Both the position numbers and the translations under genes were made by a program. From the NCBI RefSeq assembly GCF_022581195.2, contig NC_061461.1, positions 5,146,001 to 5,210,000 on the forward strand: a DNA stretch of 64,000 bases, given 5' to 3'. Source of the stretch: Helicoverpa zea. Its lineage: Eukaryota > Arthropoda > Insecta > Lepidoptera > Noctuidae. Of this stretch, positions 36,211 to 49,016 are shown piece after piece; within the stretch, counting starts at the first letter, position 1; the number at the start of each line of letters is the position of its first letter. The notes beneath the pieces are model-generated. The model was not told where the DNA came from. It made no database searches and saw nothing but the letters and a program-made list of their open reading frames with translations.

Positions 36211-39200
36211 TTGCATAAAGAAGTAAAGATTAGTTGGTATCATTGACTGTAGAATATTTTTGTTTATTTTCCTATTTTGATGGTTGGTATTTTTTTTTCT
36301 CGTCGCTAAATGAAGTTTTGAAATTGGGTTTATTTATTTAAATACAAAAAAATGGTTACATTTATGATTCTACACCTTAAAGAACGTATATTTTATAGCA
36401 GACTTAATCCAAATCATTCAACGTTCAACTACCTAATCCAGACAAAATCGAAAACTATGTGCTCCAAAACACGCCGCACTACCATAATTTCATTACCATA
36501 AGCCTTCATTTGTTCATCTAATGTCGTGTAAATTTTAACCGAGCAAGAAGCACATTGGATTAAGCATTCCATTACGGAGTTGATTCACAATCTCCGTGCG
36601 CAACACTACACAAATAACGCAGTGGAACACAGCTAGGAACTTTTGATCCTCCTTCGTACTCAGTTGCGAGTTACGAGTTAGATTTGGCTCTCGTACAAAA
36701 TGCAAACAAAAGAGATTAGTTTCAGGATTGCGTTGGTAGGCTACATCCACGTTATTGCTTTTAATGAAGTCTGAGTGGAACGTTCATTGCGGATACTGTA
36801 ATCCTGGACGTATGAAATGGTCCTTTGAGGGTAGAACTTTCTAAAAATGGCCACTTTCGGTGATTCAAAATGTTGAGCGGATTACGATGAGCCTGTATTA
36901 TAATGGTGTATCTTAAGCGTTTGGATCCTACTTCGGTATTCTGAGCACGTAATGTGTTAGGAAGATAAGTTGTTGAACTATTTGTATTGTACGGTATAAG
37001 TGAGATGGAAATTATTGTACGGTTGCTAAGCTCATACGATGTAGATATTGGTACTGGATCTAAGTTTTTTTATAGATTTTAAACGATGTTACTACCCAAG
37101 ACGTTATTCTACTTCGAAACAGAAATGTTTCATCAATTTAAACTTATAATGTTATTTGTATTTATATCAAAAGAACCATTATCAAATTATCCAACAAAAG
37201 ATAAATGACGCAGATATTCATATATACATGAGAATTCGTCTACGTTCCGTATCGCCTATTCTGTACGAGCAAACATTAATCTCTATTAAGATATACAAAT
37301 TTAAATCACTCCTATTCTAAACACGCCCAGTTATCCATCGTACAAAATGCGGGAACGAACAATTCATCAATCAAGACAAGGATATCTACTTAAAAATACA
37401 TTAACTACTTCCTTAAATACACAAACGTGGCCAACAGGTGCCTAGGTAAGTCTCTCAAAACTTATCTTCATTCCACTATAATTGTTATTAACGAATTTCA
37501 ACATACGATAAGGCGCCACAGTATTAAATTGTCAAGAAATCATTTAACTATCATTTATAACTTTAGATTTACTCTCGCTTGTTTGAACAAAGTTCTAAGT
37601 GGTTGACCGAAATTTACAATTAGAACCTTGTCTAATTTAGAAAGGGTTAAACAAACGATATCTGATTGTGAGTTGGTGTATTTGGTTTTAGGGCGGATGT
37701 ACACGTGATGTGGGCTTGACACGGTGACGTCGTAATAACAGTTCGTAGGCTCGTTATAGAATAAAAACGGCATAGGTTATGCTTCGTTTACACCGGCCCC
37801 TACCATGTAGAGACCGCCTATTTAACGATATATGGAGGACGTATAATACACACGATATAGTCTCACGGTTCGTAGATCTTGACGCTTAATGGTTTACATA
37901 TAACGAGCTCTATCTAAAGTAATGGACACCGGCACATTTTTTACCAAGCCCAAATTACTTAGCGAATAACAAAACTCCTCCTGTAAATATAAAGTCTAAT
38001 CATAATTTTCTCTTTTTTAATTTATGCTAAAACGGTTTTGTAACTTCAAGTCCAGACATTGCTTAAATTAAAGTTGGAACAAAAAGGCGCTGTAAAAAGA
38101 GCCGTAAAAATTCTAATCGCACTTTATTTTCATTGTTAAAAAGTAAGCACTTATTTAAAACCAATATAAGAAGAAATAAGTATAAAATTAAGTTACCATT
38201 ATAACCGTTCTTGAATGTAAATCGACGGCAAAGCGATCAAACTGAATATCTTATTCGCTCTTAAAGTCAATTTAAATATTTTATACCGAAGTTACGTTTA
38301 GGCCCGCCTAATGTCGGACGAGAGACGAACAAAATTAAACTTGTTACTACATTACTCTAAGAACAGGTAACTTTTTAATTCCCCTAACAAAATTGTCATA
38401 TTTTCCTTTGAGAGGGCCTAATAAAATAAACGGAAGAAAGGAGCATAGCTGGACTGTTGTAGCATTTTTATAAGCACTTTATATTCACGACACTGAGCAT
38501 CATGCAGTTTTGTGAATGTTTACAATACGCTCGTTACTCCAGAGACGTTCTATTTATTACGGCTAACTTAATAACACTGGAATCTTTTGAAGTCGACGAA
38601 AGTTCCGTAAAACAAAGAGGTGGGCCTTTTACGACGCTCCACGCTGAGGACGTCTGATAATTAACAAGTCTCAGATTTATTACGAGTTGAATTAGCTTTC
38701 AACGTTTCATATCATAATCCGAAAGCGTTTTATTGTCCCAAGAGCGGCGGATTCTTTGACGATGGTAATTAATTACACGTAACACGGCTTAACGACAATT
38801 TTCAAGGAACTCTCAGTTGAGTACTTTGGGTAATAAAGACAGGTATTAAAGAAGGACTTCTCAAGTTTGTATTACATTGTCAGCCAATTTTGAGAGTAAA
38901 TATTTTTAGAGACGTTGTAATGTTTAAGTTTGATTAGGAAGTCTGTTCCCAGCTCCCTAAGGATTTGGGAAGACAGGATCTAATCTATGTTTAATAAGGC
39001 TTCCAAAATGTAATTGCCTTTCAGGTAAAAAAAAAAATAGTTAGTGTCAGAATTTATAGGAAAGACTTAATTCTAAAACGGATAAGATTTACAAAGAACG
39101 CCTTACACCGTCGTCAAAGTCCATTTCTGCTTACCACGACAACGGTTTTACGACTCAGGAGCAGCTCGTTGGGAAGGCCTGATAACGCACAAACACATTT

Positions 39201-42200
39201 CGTAAAAACAATTCAGTGAAGTAATAATTGTTCCCTTCTTCATTACGACACGAAAGTCGGGCCGAAAGGCATAAAAAGTAAACCTATTGTAAGAACGTCC
39301 TTCGCACAATATGTCAAAAATAGCCGTCATTGTTCTTCTGGTGTACTGGGCCCAGTAATTGTGCCAGTGACAAAATGTCCTCTGCCAAAAACTCCAGAGA
39401 ACTGGTTGGCCATAAAAGTCACATGTTCGTCGGGGGCTTATTACCGCAATAACAATTTAAGGAAGCCGAAAGGGTGGCGCGGAATTCTACGGAAACTTTT
39501 GTTTGCGTCTCAATCGCCCGAATTGTTTTATAAACAATGTTTACAACAGTAACTTTATGGTCCACTTGTTTTATCTCAGTTTTTCATTGCGACACTATTC
39601 TCTAAAGTTATTGTTTGAACAATTTTGTTTTGTTGTTATGACTCAGGGTATCCATGAGTTTCACTTTTAGCGATCCATTTTGTGATTGGATACAAATGAT
39701 TTTGCTTTCATTTACGATTTTATGATACCGGTGTCTGGCTTTAAAATATTTTCGGGATAATAAAAGTAAATGTTGTGTGACCAATGTTTGAAAGTGAAAT
39801 CCGTTGATGACTCAAAGCTTTACAAATATTTTACGCGGAACGTAATTAAAATAGCCAAACACAATATTTATTGCAATAAAAGTAAACGATTTTTATCAAT
39901 TTGTTAGCGCTGCTAATAGCAGTCGAGAATTTATTCATAAAATAACTATCCATTTATCAATAAAGCGTACTTATTGCATTTAATACATTTATGAAGGTGT
40001 AAAATGGAAATTGATATGACAGATGCGAGAGCTGAACACTTACCACTGACACTATTAAATGTCAGCTTAACCTGTAAGGGATAATTTATGATAGTACATA
40101 TCGTTCTTATCGTCAAGTTTACGACGATACCTCATTATTCTATATAAACCTACGTAAGTTTATGACAATGATGTCGATAAAATTATATTTCTTGCACCTC
40201 GTTTAACTAATAATCGACTCGTGTTGATGATAGTAAACTGTACTGGAAGCTATAGGATAAAGAAGGCAGATTTTATTATTCTAGTTTTGTGGTTTTAAAA
40301 TGGCATATAACTAAAACCAGCTGTTAAATATTACAGTGTTAAATGAGACCTGATTAGTTGAAATATCCATCGTATTTATACACAAAAAAATACTAAACAG
40401 CCTTCAACAGCACCTAATAGTGACAGCAACGATAGCAAACTCCATGTTTAGAATAAAAGCTGATAAAAGTCTTATTATTTTGTACCATCTGTCTACCTTG
40501 AAACATTGTAGTACAAAACAAAAATCCAACCATGATTCTTGCTACAAAATCTTACAACAGAATCATGAGCATAGCCTAAAACACACGTTTGGTACCAGGA
40601 GCTCAGAAGTCGGAAGAGCATCGTATGTCGTGCCTGACTTTTGCCCTGAATATTTTACTTGGTGTGCCTGGCGGCGCCATCGCACCATACGAGACTCGTG
40701 TCTCAAATCGCTGACGTTGTTGTGTTGAACGAAAAGAATTCATCGTTTTGCAACGGCATGGCTCGCGAGTGAAGCTTTTAGTAAAGATCTCTCGATTGTG
40801 AATAAAATACGCGATGGCTGGTTGTGAAATAGAAAGTTCATCGAATCTTATTTAAACAACATAAACTGATGGTTTTTCGAGATTTTTTTTTCAGGAATCC
40901 AGTTACACTTGTGGATTATACATTTTCTGGAAATGAATTAGGAAAACCTATGTTTAGCAGTTGACATCATATGGCAGACATAATGATGATATTTAGCTTA
41001 ATTTTTCATCGTTATAAATTAAGTCTTTAAAAGTAAACAAATTCTAAAGCCAAGAAGATATTTCAAAGTCAATTTGAATATTTCTAGAAATAGAAGTAGA
41101 GGATTACTGGATTTATTTCTTAAATCACTCCTCAGTTTAAATTTCAGTAGAATTTATTCATGAAATTGATACCAAAGCTACCGATCCGGCTTTTTATAAA
41201 AAACACCTTTACTTCTAACCTTTAAAATAGGGATTTATTTTAAAAAGAGCTGTCGAATGATCGAATTTTTAGGTACTCGTAAATCTTGGAATACGGGTTA
41301 TTTTACTTGCAGGCCTATACTTAAACAGCTATTGATTTCAATCTGTAACATCACTAAATAACTGCTAATGAAAGACATCAAATTGTTTACGTACCCAAAC
41401 CCGTTTTAATTCACAAATTACGGTTGTATCGACAGGCTCGTTGATACGGATGGAATAGATTGACGAAAAAAGTTTCCAAACTGTTATTTTGATTTGAAAA
41501 TTGCTGCTTCAAGTTCGCGGCAAGCAGCTGTACAAGTTAACAAGTTAGATGCCCTTCTAAAATTATATGATGACGGGCTTGTTAACTACGTTTAAACCGA
41601 AAGTTGTGTAGTGAAAAAATCTTGATACTGTCTGTGCTCGCCCTTGTAAATTGAGGGTCCGTTGAGCATAAAGTGGGGGCCAATTAAGAAATTTATAGTC
41701 CGAACGCGCTGTAAAACAATAAATTGTACAATGGCTCTCAACGGCATGGCCTATTAATTATGTGCACCAGTTTCTAGGGTCATTATAAGGGTAGGCTTGC
41801 AGCGGTTTATTGATAAAGCCTACGCAATATTATATGGAGTAGATATTTATTATTAGAATGACCGGCTAAGGGGCGCTTGAGACGTAGGTTTTATTGTTGT
41901 TCGCTATTTCTACACTCGATGGTACCTATTTCAGAAATAAATTATAATAGCGAGATTAAAACCTATTTATAATTTCTTATAAATATGCTTTCACAATAAT
42001 TCTAAAGTAGGCAGCTACAGCTACCTACATTGCAGAGAACCAATTGACTTTTTGTTATGAGCACATAATTATTTCTGGGTTTTCATTTAAAAACATTAGT
42101 TGCTATGTATCTAGGAACTAGGTGCATCTTTATGATATGCTTAAAACATCACAAATCTTTCGATCTTTCTTTTTTTTAAATTAAAATAAGTAGGTACTTT

Positions 42201-45200
42201 GATTTGGTAGTTAATTGACAAAATGTAAGTTCTTAAATAGTACTACGTGTCACTGTTATGTACGTAATATTTTTATGTACGTAATATTTTTAAGAGAATA
42301 ATGGATATAAATATTTTTAGTACGGCAACAGCTGCCATCTAAGTGCAATGAATACTTTGTAGTTTATTGAAGTGAACTTTAAAACGGATATTGCTGGCCC
42401 ACGATTGTACTCGAAGTTTACGAGGTTTCAACACAATCCGTGCTTGTTTCTATCGTAAATTATAACAACAATATTATATTGAGTTGTATGATAACAATCG
42501 ATTTGTTGTCGTGACCTATTTATTAATAAATATAAAAATATAGGACACACTGTACTAATTTGTACGTAAGTACTCGCAAGTACATGACATCTAATAATAC
42601 GAGTCAATGGAAGTAGCAATGGGATCCATCAGGAATACATAAAAAGTGGGATCCAACGAGAATTGCTCTATTTTAAGGAAATTTCCTGAGTCACAAAAGG
42701 GAAAGCTAGAATATTACAATTGCAAGTCGGATTGCCCAAATATCCTAACAATATCTAGGAGAAAATTCCTTCCATCTCAAATCGTCCTATAACAATATTT
42801 GGAAAAATCTTTTTATTACTAGAGCCAATAATAACGTATTAAACGTTTACTTTGGGCCATCGCCTACGGCTGTACCCTTATTGAACTATTTTTATAAGGG
42901 TTTATAAGGGATGTTGAAAATGTTACTCTGCGAATATCACTATTATTTCTGGGAATATAGTCTTAAGCGATTGTACGTACGCGTACACGGTATCATTTTG
43001 TTCATTTTTTACACTAATTGGTGTAGTTTCTTTAGAAAACGTGTCAACTACAGACAACGATTGAATAACTGTCTTTGTTTATAAGGAAAAAATACAAAAA
43101 CTTCTCGCATAAACTTGCGTCGCTGACCACACCCCTGCTATGATCATAGGAATACTATTGGTTATCCATAACATAACAAGCATACCGCAAATGAATACCA
43201 TACAAATTATTTAATAACCAGTCGTATTTGTCCCTTTATCACCATGTTTTACATGATAAAAATCTCATTTATATCTCGGACAATCAAGTGGACATCGCAA
43301 TCGCGCTCCGATTGTTAAACTAAACTGACGGTAGGCTGCTATAAGAGGCATAAATCTCTTTAATTTATATACCAAAACATAGTAAGGGGAAAATGTTATT
43401 CACAGCACTAGTGTCCGGCCATCTCACCAACCAAGACGTAATTTATTACTTAGACTTTTACGTCTATAAAAGTAAATAAAGCTCATGAAATAGCTATAAA
43501 TCGCCTTACAAAGAACGGCGATACGTACTGCGTGTCCCGGTAAAGTCTCTTTTGGTAAGATACGCTCAGACACAACCTTTGAATTATGTGTTGTTACGGC
43601 GATGTAGTGCTAAACGGTTACATAAATTACTGCAATGATTTGTGGTTAAGTCGTTTATGTGTCTAGTCTAGTCTATAAAGTGAAAAGAATGGGAATGGGT
43701 TTTTAAGATACGTAAAGCGTTGCTCGGCGTTACTTGAAATATTATTTTCGTATGAATATTATATTCATTTTTATATTGCTATCTCAAACAAACTGGCTAA
43801 ATAACGTTGTTGCATTATCGAACAATTTTATTCAACTTAGCATGAGATATACATAATATTGTATCTATATGGTAATGTAAATACAGTGTTCCCTTAATAA
43901 AGTGCATTTAACTAGCTAATAATACAATAGAATATTTTCCTAGATTTCGGTAATAAGTGTATTTCACAGAACTTATAAATAAATCAATCAAATAGAAGCA
44001 AATTAATAAATAATTTGTATGAACTGCCAACGAAAACAAACTAATTATTCCAATGTTGTAACTCTGATTAACTCATTTTAATTAATTATGATACTGACGC
44101 ATCAAAAGCCAATTAATATAAATATTTGTCAAACACTTAATATGCTTTGACGAGTTTAACAAAAATATTTGTTTTCATATTATACTCAATTTTAGTATAA
44201 TGTTTAATTTTCCATTACCATTTTTATCGATTTTCATTTGCGAGTGCATTTTCAATTTCGCTGTACAGTATACTTAGGGGTGATCAAAATATGATGAAAC
44301 TGGATGGCCTTCATTAAGACGCCAAATGATCACGTGTTACAAGTTATAACAACTGAACGACATCTCTGAGAAAAACAAAATAGTCGTCGTTAAAAAATTT
44401 AATCGCCCGCACAGCCGATTTTAAATGATTACTTAACACTGCCCGACGCCCGCGCCGGCACAGAAATCACACCTTTGAAGTTCAAATTAAGAGTTTCGTT
44501 TCCCTTACGACGGCACCTCAGCGGTAAGGAATGACTAACAGTCGCTAACAAGGTATCATTATAAGGATGTTCACCCCACAATCTTACGAATCGATTGTTT
44601 TTTGCTCATTGTTTTTATTAACTGGTGATGAAGTACGATATAAAAACGATAAGAATTGTTCGTAATAGTCAATCTACATGATGGTCACGCCCACTAGATT
44701 AGAACAATAATAATTGCTATTTTTAAATTATCTCTAACTTTTAACGATTTGCAATGTTGTGTCATAAGAAGCGTATCTGATGCTTACCTTCAATTATTTA
44801 GGCTATTAAGTTTTTGAACATTTTAATTTGATTAAAAACTTATCATGAGATTGCAACTGACTGAAATGTCAGAAACACAACGCTTTTTAAATTTTGCTAA
44901 TGATACAAAATTTTGATTATTATTTTACTAGACCAAATGCTTTGTTTTAATTACATAATTTTCAAAGTTTTTTGATTAAAATAATTGATTTCATTACACA
45001 CTAATTAAGAGTATCGATACGCTATATCGATACAAGCGTCCCAACACTCGCAGTGTTTGGGCAGGTGGCGAAACACCCAGACAAAAGGCGGTCGTATCAT
45101 TATGTTGTCTTGTTACTGCGTTCGCGCATCCCAACCGACCAGCGATATAATTCAAACACCATAATTACTGCGTGCATTAATGGCGTATTCCACCAAGAAA

Positions 45201-46200
45201 ACCTCCCATGACTATCTGAAGTTAGACAACTTATAAAGTACTGTTACACAATTATGCAAGTTAGTAATTCGACATCAATAATTCTAAGAGTTGTCTAGAG
45301 TTTTAGACCGCTTATCAAAGTTAGGCTTGAAATGTTTCAATGTGAATAGAATCCATATGACTAATTAAATTAGCTTTGTGCTGAATATGATTAATGTATT
45401 GGGTGATCTTGAATAGGTTCCAGAGATTTAAAGCTAACAATGGAAGCTCTTTATCTAGGTCCAATTTGATCAAGTAGACAATTGATTTCCTAAAAAAAAA
45501 AAATATTTACCAAGCACTGGATCGTTACCTAGAACATCGTAGATTTTAAAAGAAATAGCTAAACTAAAGTCTCCACTTAAATGTAGGTGTGAAGGCCGAA
45601 TTTCGCCCCACCTTTAACTAAAATTAAAGTTTTAAGTTAGCATCTCTAATGAAACTACCACTACTCCGCTAACCTTCCGAATAACTTCCATCATCTGGAT
45701 TTACATGTTTGACTTAAGTACCTATCTATCTCTGCCGAATTTCAGCTCCCGTTTCAGCATCAAACTGTAAAACAGGAAGAGTTATTTTCACCTTTATAAT
45801 AAAAAATAAAGATTGTAGGCAACTAACTAATTTAAGCTCTATGCGTGAAGTCGTGGTGGGCGCGTCCCCTAACACATTGGCATTACATACCGTTACCAAA
45901 CTATTCGTGTACGATGGTCTCCGAGTTTTTTGAAGACCATGGGCGTAACGGCTATGCCAAGAGCATTTCAACCATATTATCTCATTATAGAGCATAGTTA
46001 TTTTAAAATAAGCCGTGCGTATGTATTCATTTCTATGTAAGGTAAGTTCTAAATTAACGAATGCAAATTGAATAATTTATTGTTCAATTCGTGTGTGATA
46101 AAACATGCGTTAAGTACATAATATGTGGTGAATTTTGTTTCAAATTTAATTTTTAATCAGAAAATGTACACTATCCTTCACATAAATCCTTCTTACAGAC
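36211..46200. other. Long non-coding stretch
   Basis: No supported exon in 10 kb. It includes a 17-bp tandem duplication (tatgtacgtaatatttt, 42257-42290) and a pair of TATCGATA octamers at 45012-45032. Segments 39100-39520, 41640-41780 and 44400-44560 are visibly richer in GC and may be regulatory. ORFs at 36535-36750, 37555-37773, 39148-39552, 40420-40728, 42428-42619 and 45726-45995 have no recognisable domain. Confidence 0.4.
45012..45032. promoter_or_regulatory. Paired DRE-like TATCGATA sites
   Basis: Two perfect TATCGATA octamers at 45012-45019 and 45025-45032. In Drosophila this is the DREF site, and clustered CGATA also binds the insulator protein BEAF-32. Use in this insect is inferred only. 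Confidence 0.3.
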
Positions 46201-46203
46201 TAA

Positions 46204-46387
46204 TGCCCGTTTTCACCAACAATCTCTTAACGTTTCCCTAACTAAGTGTCACTTAGAATAAGGACTCCCCCAATAATAAAGGTTTAAGGGACGCTTAAAC
46301 TTTGGTGAAAACGAAATTCGTATTAAGTGTTCCCTAAATGCTCTTAGGGGATCCCTAAATGTAGGTATTTATTGGTGAAAATGGGCA
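46204..46387. mobile_element. Short MITE with TAA target duplication
   Basis: 184 bp with 16-bp inverted ends (TGCCCGTTTTCACCAA and TTGGTGAAAATGGGCA, one mismatch), flanked by TAA at 46201-46203 and 46388-46390. The 3-bp duplication fits PIF/Harbinger. No coding content. Confidence 0.65.
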
Positions 46388-46527
46388 TAAGTCAGTATGC
46401 CTAACAGGACTTTTAAAATATACTGGTCTGCACTAGTTACAACTTAAGAATAAAATAAGCCTAGCAATCCCATTTCTGGTTACGATGAACTCATCAAAAC
46501 AGAACATTTAAATATTATCACATTAGT

Positions 46528-46803
46528 GTAGTTCGGCTAGAACGGCTTCCACCAGGTTACGACCAACCGTGGCCTGTATGGAAGTCTCTTAACAGGCTAC
46601 GTGCACAGGTAGGCAGGTGCAGGGAAAACCTATGTAAGTGGGGCTACACTGACGACAACAGCTGCGGGTGTGGTGCCATTCCACAAACCATGCGGCACCT
46701 TCTATGCTGTCCACTATGCCCCGACAGCTGCATAGTGGAGGACCTTTACAACGCTACTGACAATGCCGTATGCGTAGCGAAATATTGGGCCTCCAAAATT
46801 TAA
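46528..46803 (+). pseudogene. C-terminal fragment of a LINE reverse-transcriptase protein
   Basis: An open frame of 91 codons plus the stop at 46801-46803 reads VVRLERLPPGYDQPW, then NRLRAQVGRC, NLCKWGY, CGCGAIPQTMRHLLCCPLC and finally CVAKYWASKI. The pattern NRLR-x-GR, KWG, C-x-CG-x3-QT-x2-HLL-x-CP is the conserved C-terminal zinc-binding segment of many arthropod non-LTR retrotransposon proteins. Everything upstream (RT, endonuclease) is missing, so this is a 5'-truncated, dead copy. The frame is still intact, which implies a fairly recent insertion. The frame stays open upstream to at least 46501, but the truncation point cannot be fixed. Confidence 0.6.
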
Positions 46804-48854
46804 GTTGCCATCGACTCGCCAAGAAGAAGTGTAGTTAACCGATAATTACCATCTTCAGCTATGGGCGTTCTCATATACATCATTTGTGTTAAGACGTTAC
46901 TTCGAATTACTGAGCTTAAAACACATCCAAGTTAATCTACTCTAAACCTCGAACTGTTAATTTAAAAGATCTGTTATCCGTAATAGTGGTTCGTAAGATT
47001 TTGTTTTTGTAAAATGAATTTATTGTGAAATACCGCCTAGGTGGAGAATTTTGACGTCAAAGGTCAATTTGACTATTTGTTATTTGGTGCCATATTTGAC
47101 TCTTACATTGGAACCAGGAAAATAATGTTAAAGTCTACTTTCGACTTACCGAATTGTTAGTAAAATTATGAATTATCGAGTAAGCTGCAGCTTTTTCCAA
47201 AGCTTTTGTCAAATCCGCCTAATATCCGCCTTTTACGTGGAATTGTTACAACGACTGGTAGCATCCTTGGAACATTTAGAGCTTTGTTGGTGTACCAAAA
47301 TTTCAAGAATTCAGAGTTCTCCTACAGCAACTTTGTGAATCGCCACAGAAGCATATAAAACAAGGTGCATATAACAAATTCAAAGCTTTAAGATACTTTA
47401 TACACCTTACTTTCAACACTTACAGTGCAATCCTAAGACAGTTGCACCTCTAGTGGATCCTTTGACATGGTCTAACGTCAGACCGTCAGACCGCACGGCT
47501 TTATACGTCGTTTTAGCTAGTACATCTGATATCCTCTATTTAGACATGATAATCCCAGTATTTACTCCAGTGCCTATGTAAACTTCAATGAGTACGTAAA
47601 ACGGAGTTTATTGGAAACAGGCTTATTCAAATGTGGCATTGTAATTTTGCGGATTTAGAGGCCTTCAATAAATGGAAATCAGAGGGTAAATTGATCACTC
47701 ATCCGTGTAAAAGATTGAAATGTTACAGAAATTACGAGCGTCATCTCTTTTTTTGTAAGTCTCGAATCGAATAGCCTTCTCATAAAAATCTACGAGTTCC
47801 AGAACTGGAATAATATTGACACAATATTCTTTAATTAAAAAATACAAAAACGTATTCCAATTATAGTTAATTTGTCGATACATAACTTTCTTTTAAAATC
47901 AGTGTTCATGATTTAGTCTACCAATTATATTTTTATTACTCGCACAATACAATTTATTACGACATTCAATATTTACAAACAAACATGCGAGAAATGTTTC
48001 GATATAACTAGTTCTGTTGAACTCGTTTTCCGAATCGTTCTAGCTTTCGATTACTTAAAACAGCGTTTCTGTAATTCGATATTAAAGATACGATTAAAAT
48101 AGTGAATCGAGTAATTGACGCTACTCGAGTAACGTAACTCGATAAGTGATCAGTTAACAGATGAATAATTTGCTTTTTATTATTTCCATGTAAGCTAGTA
48201 GATACATTTATTATGGTTGTTATACATTCGATAGCTATTTACGTTGACAAAGTGGGTTGATGGCCGGTAAAGGAAAATTACGAGTGTAGAATGATTGTGG
48301 AATCATGTTCTTTTTTATGTTTTTGATTTTATTTATTTTTTTATAAAACACTTATGTAACATTTTATCGATTGGAAAAAAATAATGCTTAGACAAATAGC
48401 AACGGTTATATATTTTTTCGAATAGCAAAGACTATTATAATAAGAAAGTGTAGGCATACATGTAGGTAGGTCTTTTAGTTTTTTGGCGAGTTTCACGAAC
48501 ACTCATCATTATTTATTACCATGCTATAAAACTGTATAGTGTGAATATTTTATCGATACTTCCATCATTGGTTTATCCAATCGTTTTCTTTGCGAATTTA
48601 TGACGTTTTACAATTTAATATCAATGTATTATGATTTATAGAGATTATTTTTATTATTTTATGATTAACTATTCAATAAAAAATTTCGGTAACTTAAATC
48701 TGTCTGTGTCGAAAATTCCGTACAAAATATGCTCAGCCGATACGATATAAGTTTTATCTTTTCTTGAGATGTTACAAATTAAGAATACAGGTGAAAACCA
48801 GCACCAAAGAGTTTGATATACGTCTTCATTATATAAAAAAAAAGATCACACGCA
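46804..48854. other. Non-coding stretch before the LINE
   Basis: AT-rich; no supported gene. A perfect TGACGTCA lies at 47053-47060. The ORF at 47695-47883 has no domain. Confidence 0.4.
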
Positions 48855-48865
48855 CTACTAATGAT
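48855..48865 (+). repeat. LINE target-site duplication, 3' side
   Basis: ctactaatgat, identical to 54353-54363; its last t may belong to the A-tail. Confidence 0.8.
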
Positions 48866-48878
48866 TTTTTTTTAATTC

Positions 48879-48884
48879 TTTATT
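48879..48884 (-). terminator. LINE poly(A) signal
   Basis: Minus-strand AATAAA directly before the A-tail of the LINE. Confidence 0.6.
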
Positions 48885-49016
48885 TTTAAGGGACTTTTGA
48901 ACACAGTTCACGCCAGTCCCATCGTAACCTAATCTAAGGAATAACAAATTTAAAACTAAATCAGCTTATCTAAAACAACATAATATGTAAAACTTAACTT
49001 TAACAATAACTTATCC

